From: an uncultured Mycoplasmatota bacterium
GTDB taxonomy: Bacteria; Bacillota_I; Bacilli_A; RF39; UBA660
DNA: 14,522 bases
Direction of reading: 5' to 3'
Assembly (NCBI GenBank): GCA_900551925.1
Contig: URXR01000028.1
Coordinates: 1 to 14,522, forward strand
Position numbers and translations under genes: made by a program. The notes beneath the pieces were generated by a model, which saw nothing but the letters and a program-made list of their open reading frames with translations, was not told the origin of the DNA and ran no database searches. The number at the start of each line of letters is the position of its first letter. Position 1 is the stretch's first letter. Shown one piece after another: positions 13,918 through 14,522 of the stretch.

Positions 13918-14354
13918 TGAAAGTTGTAATTCAAAGAGTAAATGAAGCAAGTGTCGAAGTAGACAGTAAAATAGTAGGTACTATAAATAAAGGATTAGTA
14001 GTTTTAGTAGGATTTACGGAAGGAGATAATTTAGATACTTTAAAATGGATGGTCAACAAAATTGTAAATCTTCGTATTTTTGACGATGATGAAGGAGTAA
14101 TGAACTTATCGGTAAAAGAAATAAAAGGAGATATTTTATCAGTATCCCAATTTACTTTATATGGAGATACTACTAAAGGTAATAGACCAAGTTATATTAA
14201 AGCTCTAGAGCCAGATGAAGCTAGTAAACTTTATAGAGAATTTAACAAACTTTTAAAAGAAGAAAATATAAACGTAGAAGAAGGAATCTTTCAAGCCGAT
14301 ATGGAAGTAAATTTATCTAATGATGGTCCTGTTACCATTATTATTGAAAAATAG
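13917..14354 (+). CDS. dtd: D-aminoacyl-tRNA deacylase
   Basis: Dtd hydrolyses D-amino acids wrongly attached to tRNA. The 145-residue protein has the two signature motifs: SVSQFTLYGDTTKGNRPSY, and near the C-terminus LSNDGPVTIII, which supplies the Gly-Pro element of the active site. ATG 13917 overlaps the relA stop (TAATGA), so the two are coupled, as in many Bacillota. The length is standard. Confidence 0.96.
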   Translation: MKVVIQRVNEASVEVDSKIVGTINKGLVVLVGFTEGDNLDTLKWMVNKIVNLRIFDDDEGVMNLSVKEIKGDILSVSQFTLYGDTTKGNRPSYIKALEPDEASKLYREFNKLLKEENINVEEGIFQADMEVNLSNDGPVTIIIEK

Positions 14355-14373
14355 AAGGAAATCCTTCTTTTTT
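14353..14373 (+). terminator. Rho-independent terminator after dtd
   Basis: AGAAGG (14353-14358) and CCTTCT (14363-14368) form a six-bp stem with an AAAT loop, followed by a run of T to 14373. It overlaps the last bases of the dtd stop codon and ends the comN-relA-dtd unit. Confidence 0.75.
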
Positions 14374-14374
14374 A

Positions 14375-14403
14375 TTGCAATAAATATTAAATATATGTAT
14401 AAT
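14375..14403 (+). promoter_or_regulatory. Sigma-A-type promoter of the next (off-window) gene
   Basis: TTGCAA (14375-14380) and TATAAT (14398-14403) are spaced by exactly 17 bases. Transcription should begin near 14410, so over 110 bases of leader without a convincing gene lie before the window ends. Confidence 0.75.
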
Positions 14404-14409
14404 AAAACT

Positions 14410-14522
14410 ATAAGAGACTAAAGAAAGTAGTGATAATATGAGAAAAATCAAAGAACAAACTACAAAGGGGATTTTGTCAATATTTTAGACAGAAAATAGA
14501 GAGGGTATTTCACATAGATAAC
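14410..14522 (+). promoter_or_regulatory. Long untranslated leader, possible T-box start (cut by window edge)
   Basis: The transcribed leader contains AAAGAAAGTAGT (14420-14431) and AGAGAGGG (14498-14505). These recall the AGUA-type and distal AGAGA-type elements of T-box Stem I, though they lie further apart than usual. The gene expected after dtd in Bacilli is hisS, which is often T-box controlled. The specifier, antiterminator and terminator would all lie beyond the window, so the identification is tentative. A purely structural leader of another kind is possible. Confidence 0.3.

Noticed and set aside
14439..14489. 16-codon leader peptide (MRKIKEQTTKGILSIF)
   Set aside because: Weak ribosome site and no run of regulatory codons such as His; likely a chance frame within a structured leader.
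1..14522. CRISPR arrays, tRNA or rRNA genes, insertion sequences, TGA-as-Trp recoding
   Set aside because: No regularly spaced repeats, no tRNA-like or rRNA-like segments, no transposase or terminal inverted repeats were seen, and TGA clearly ends several genes.

Overview
The window is AT-rich DNA of a low-GC Bacillota, most likely class Bacilli. The gene order follows the Bacillus-type yqfC-yqfD-…-ybeY-dgkA-cdd-era-yqzL-recO block and the comN-…-relA-dtd block. TGA is used as a stop (yqfC, ybeY, cdd) and Trp is TGG, so this is code 11, not a Mycoplasma-type code. yqfC and yqfD are usually found in endospore formers. I cannot name the genus. Every gene is on the + strand and no gap exceeds 300 bases.

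Region 1 (1-2708) is the accessory part. After the 3' end of an unknown gene comes a compact bacteriocin-type locus. It has a C39-peptidase ABC exporter, two tiny double-glycine-leader peptides (2235-2369 from a TTG start, and 2338-2529), and a 52-residue membrane peptide (2517-2675) whose tail resembles that of the second peptide. The genes overlap one another and end in a strong terminator that overlaps the last stop codon. This looks like a two-peptide (class IIb-like) bacteriocin made, trimmed and exported by one transporter, with the last small protein as candidate immunity factor or third component.

Region 2 (2752-7714) is a tightly packed housekeeping run: yqfC, yqfD, a VanZ-family gene, ybeY, dgkA, cdd, era, yqzL and recO. 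The VanZ-family gene sits where phoH and pgpH (yqfF) normally lie. The run joins sporulation-associated proteins to rRNA maturation, undecaprenol recycling, pyrimidine salvage, ribosome-assembly GTPase and recombination functions.

Region 3 (7715-11508) holds separately transcribed units, most with clear sigma-A-like promoters and terminators: rpmF with a charged tail, a DUF6512-like membrane gene, typA and truB.

Region 4 (11509-14522) is the comN-like regulator, bifunctional relA/spoT and dtd, then a terminator. A new promoter follows, with a leader running off the edge that may be the start of a T-box (the gene expected after dtd in this lineage is hisS).
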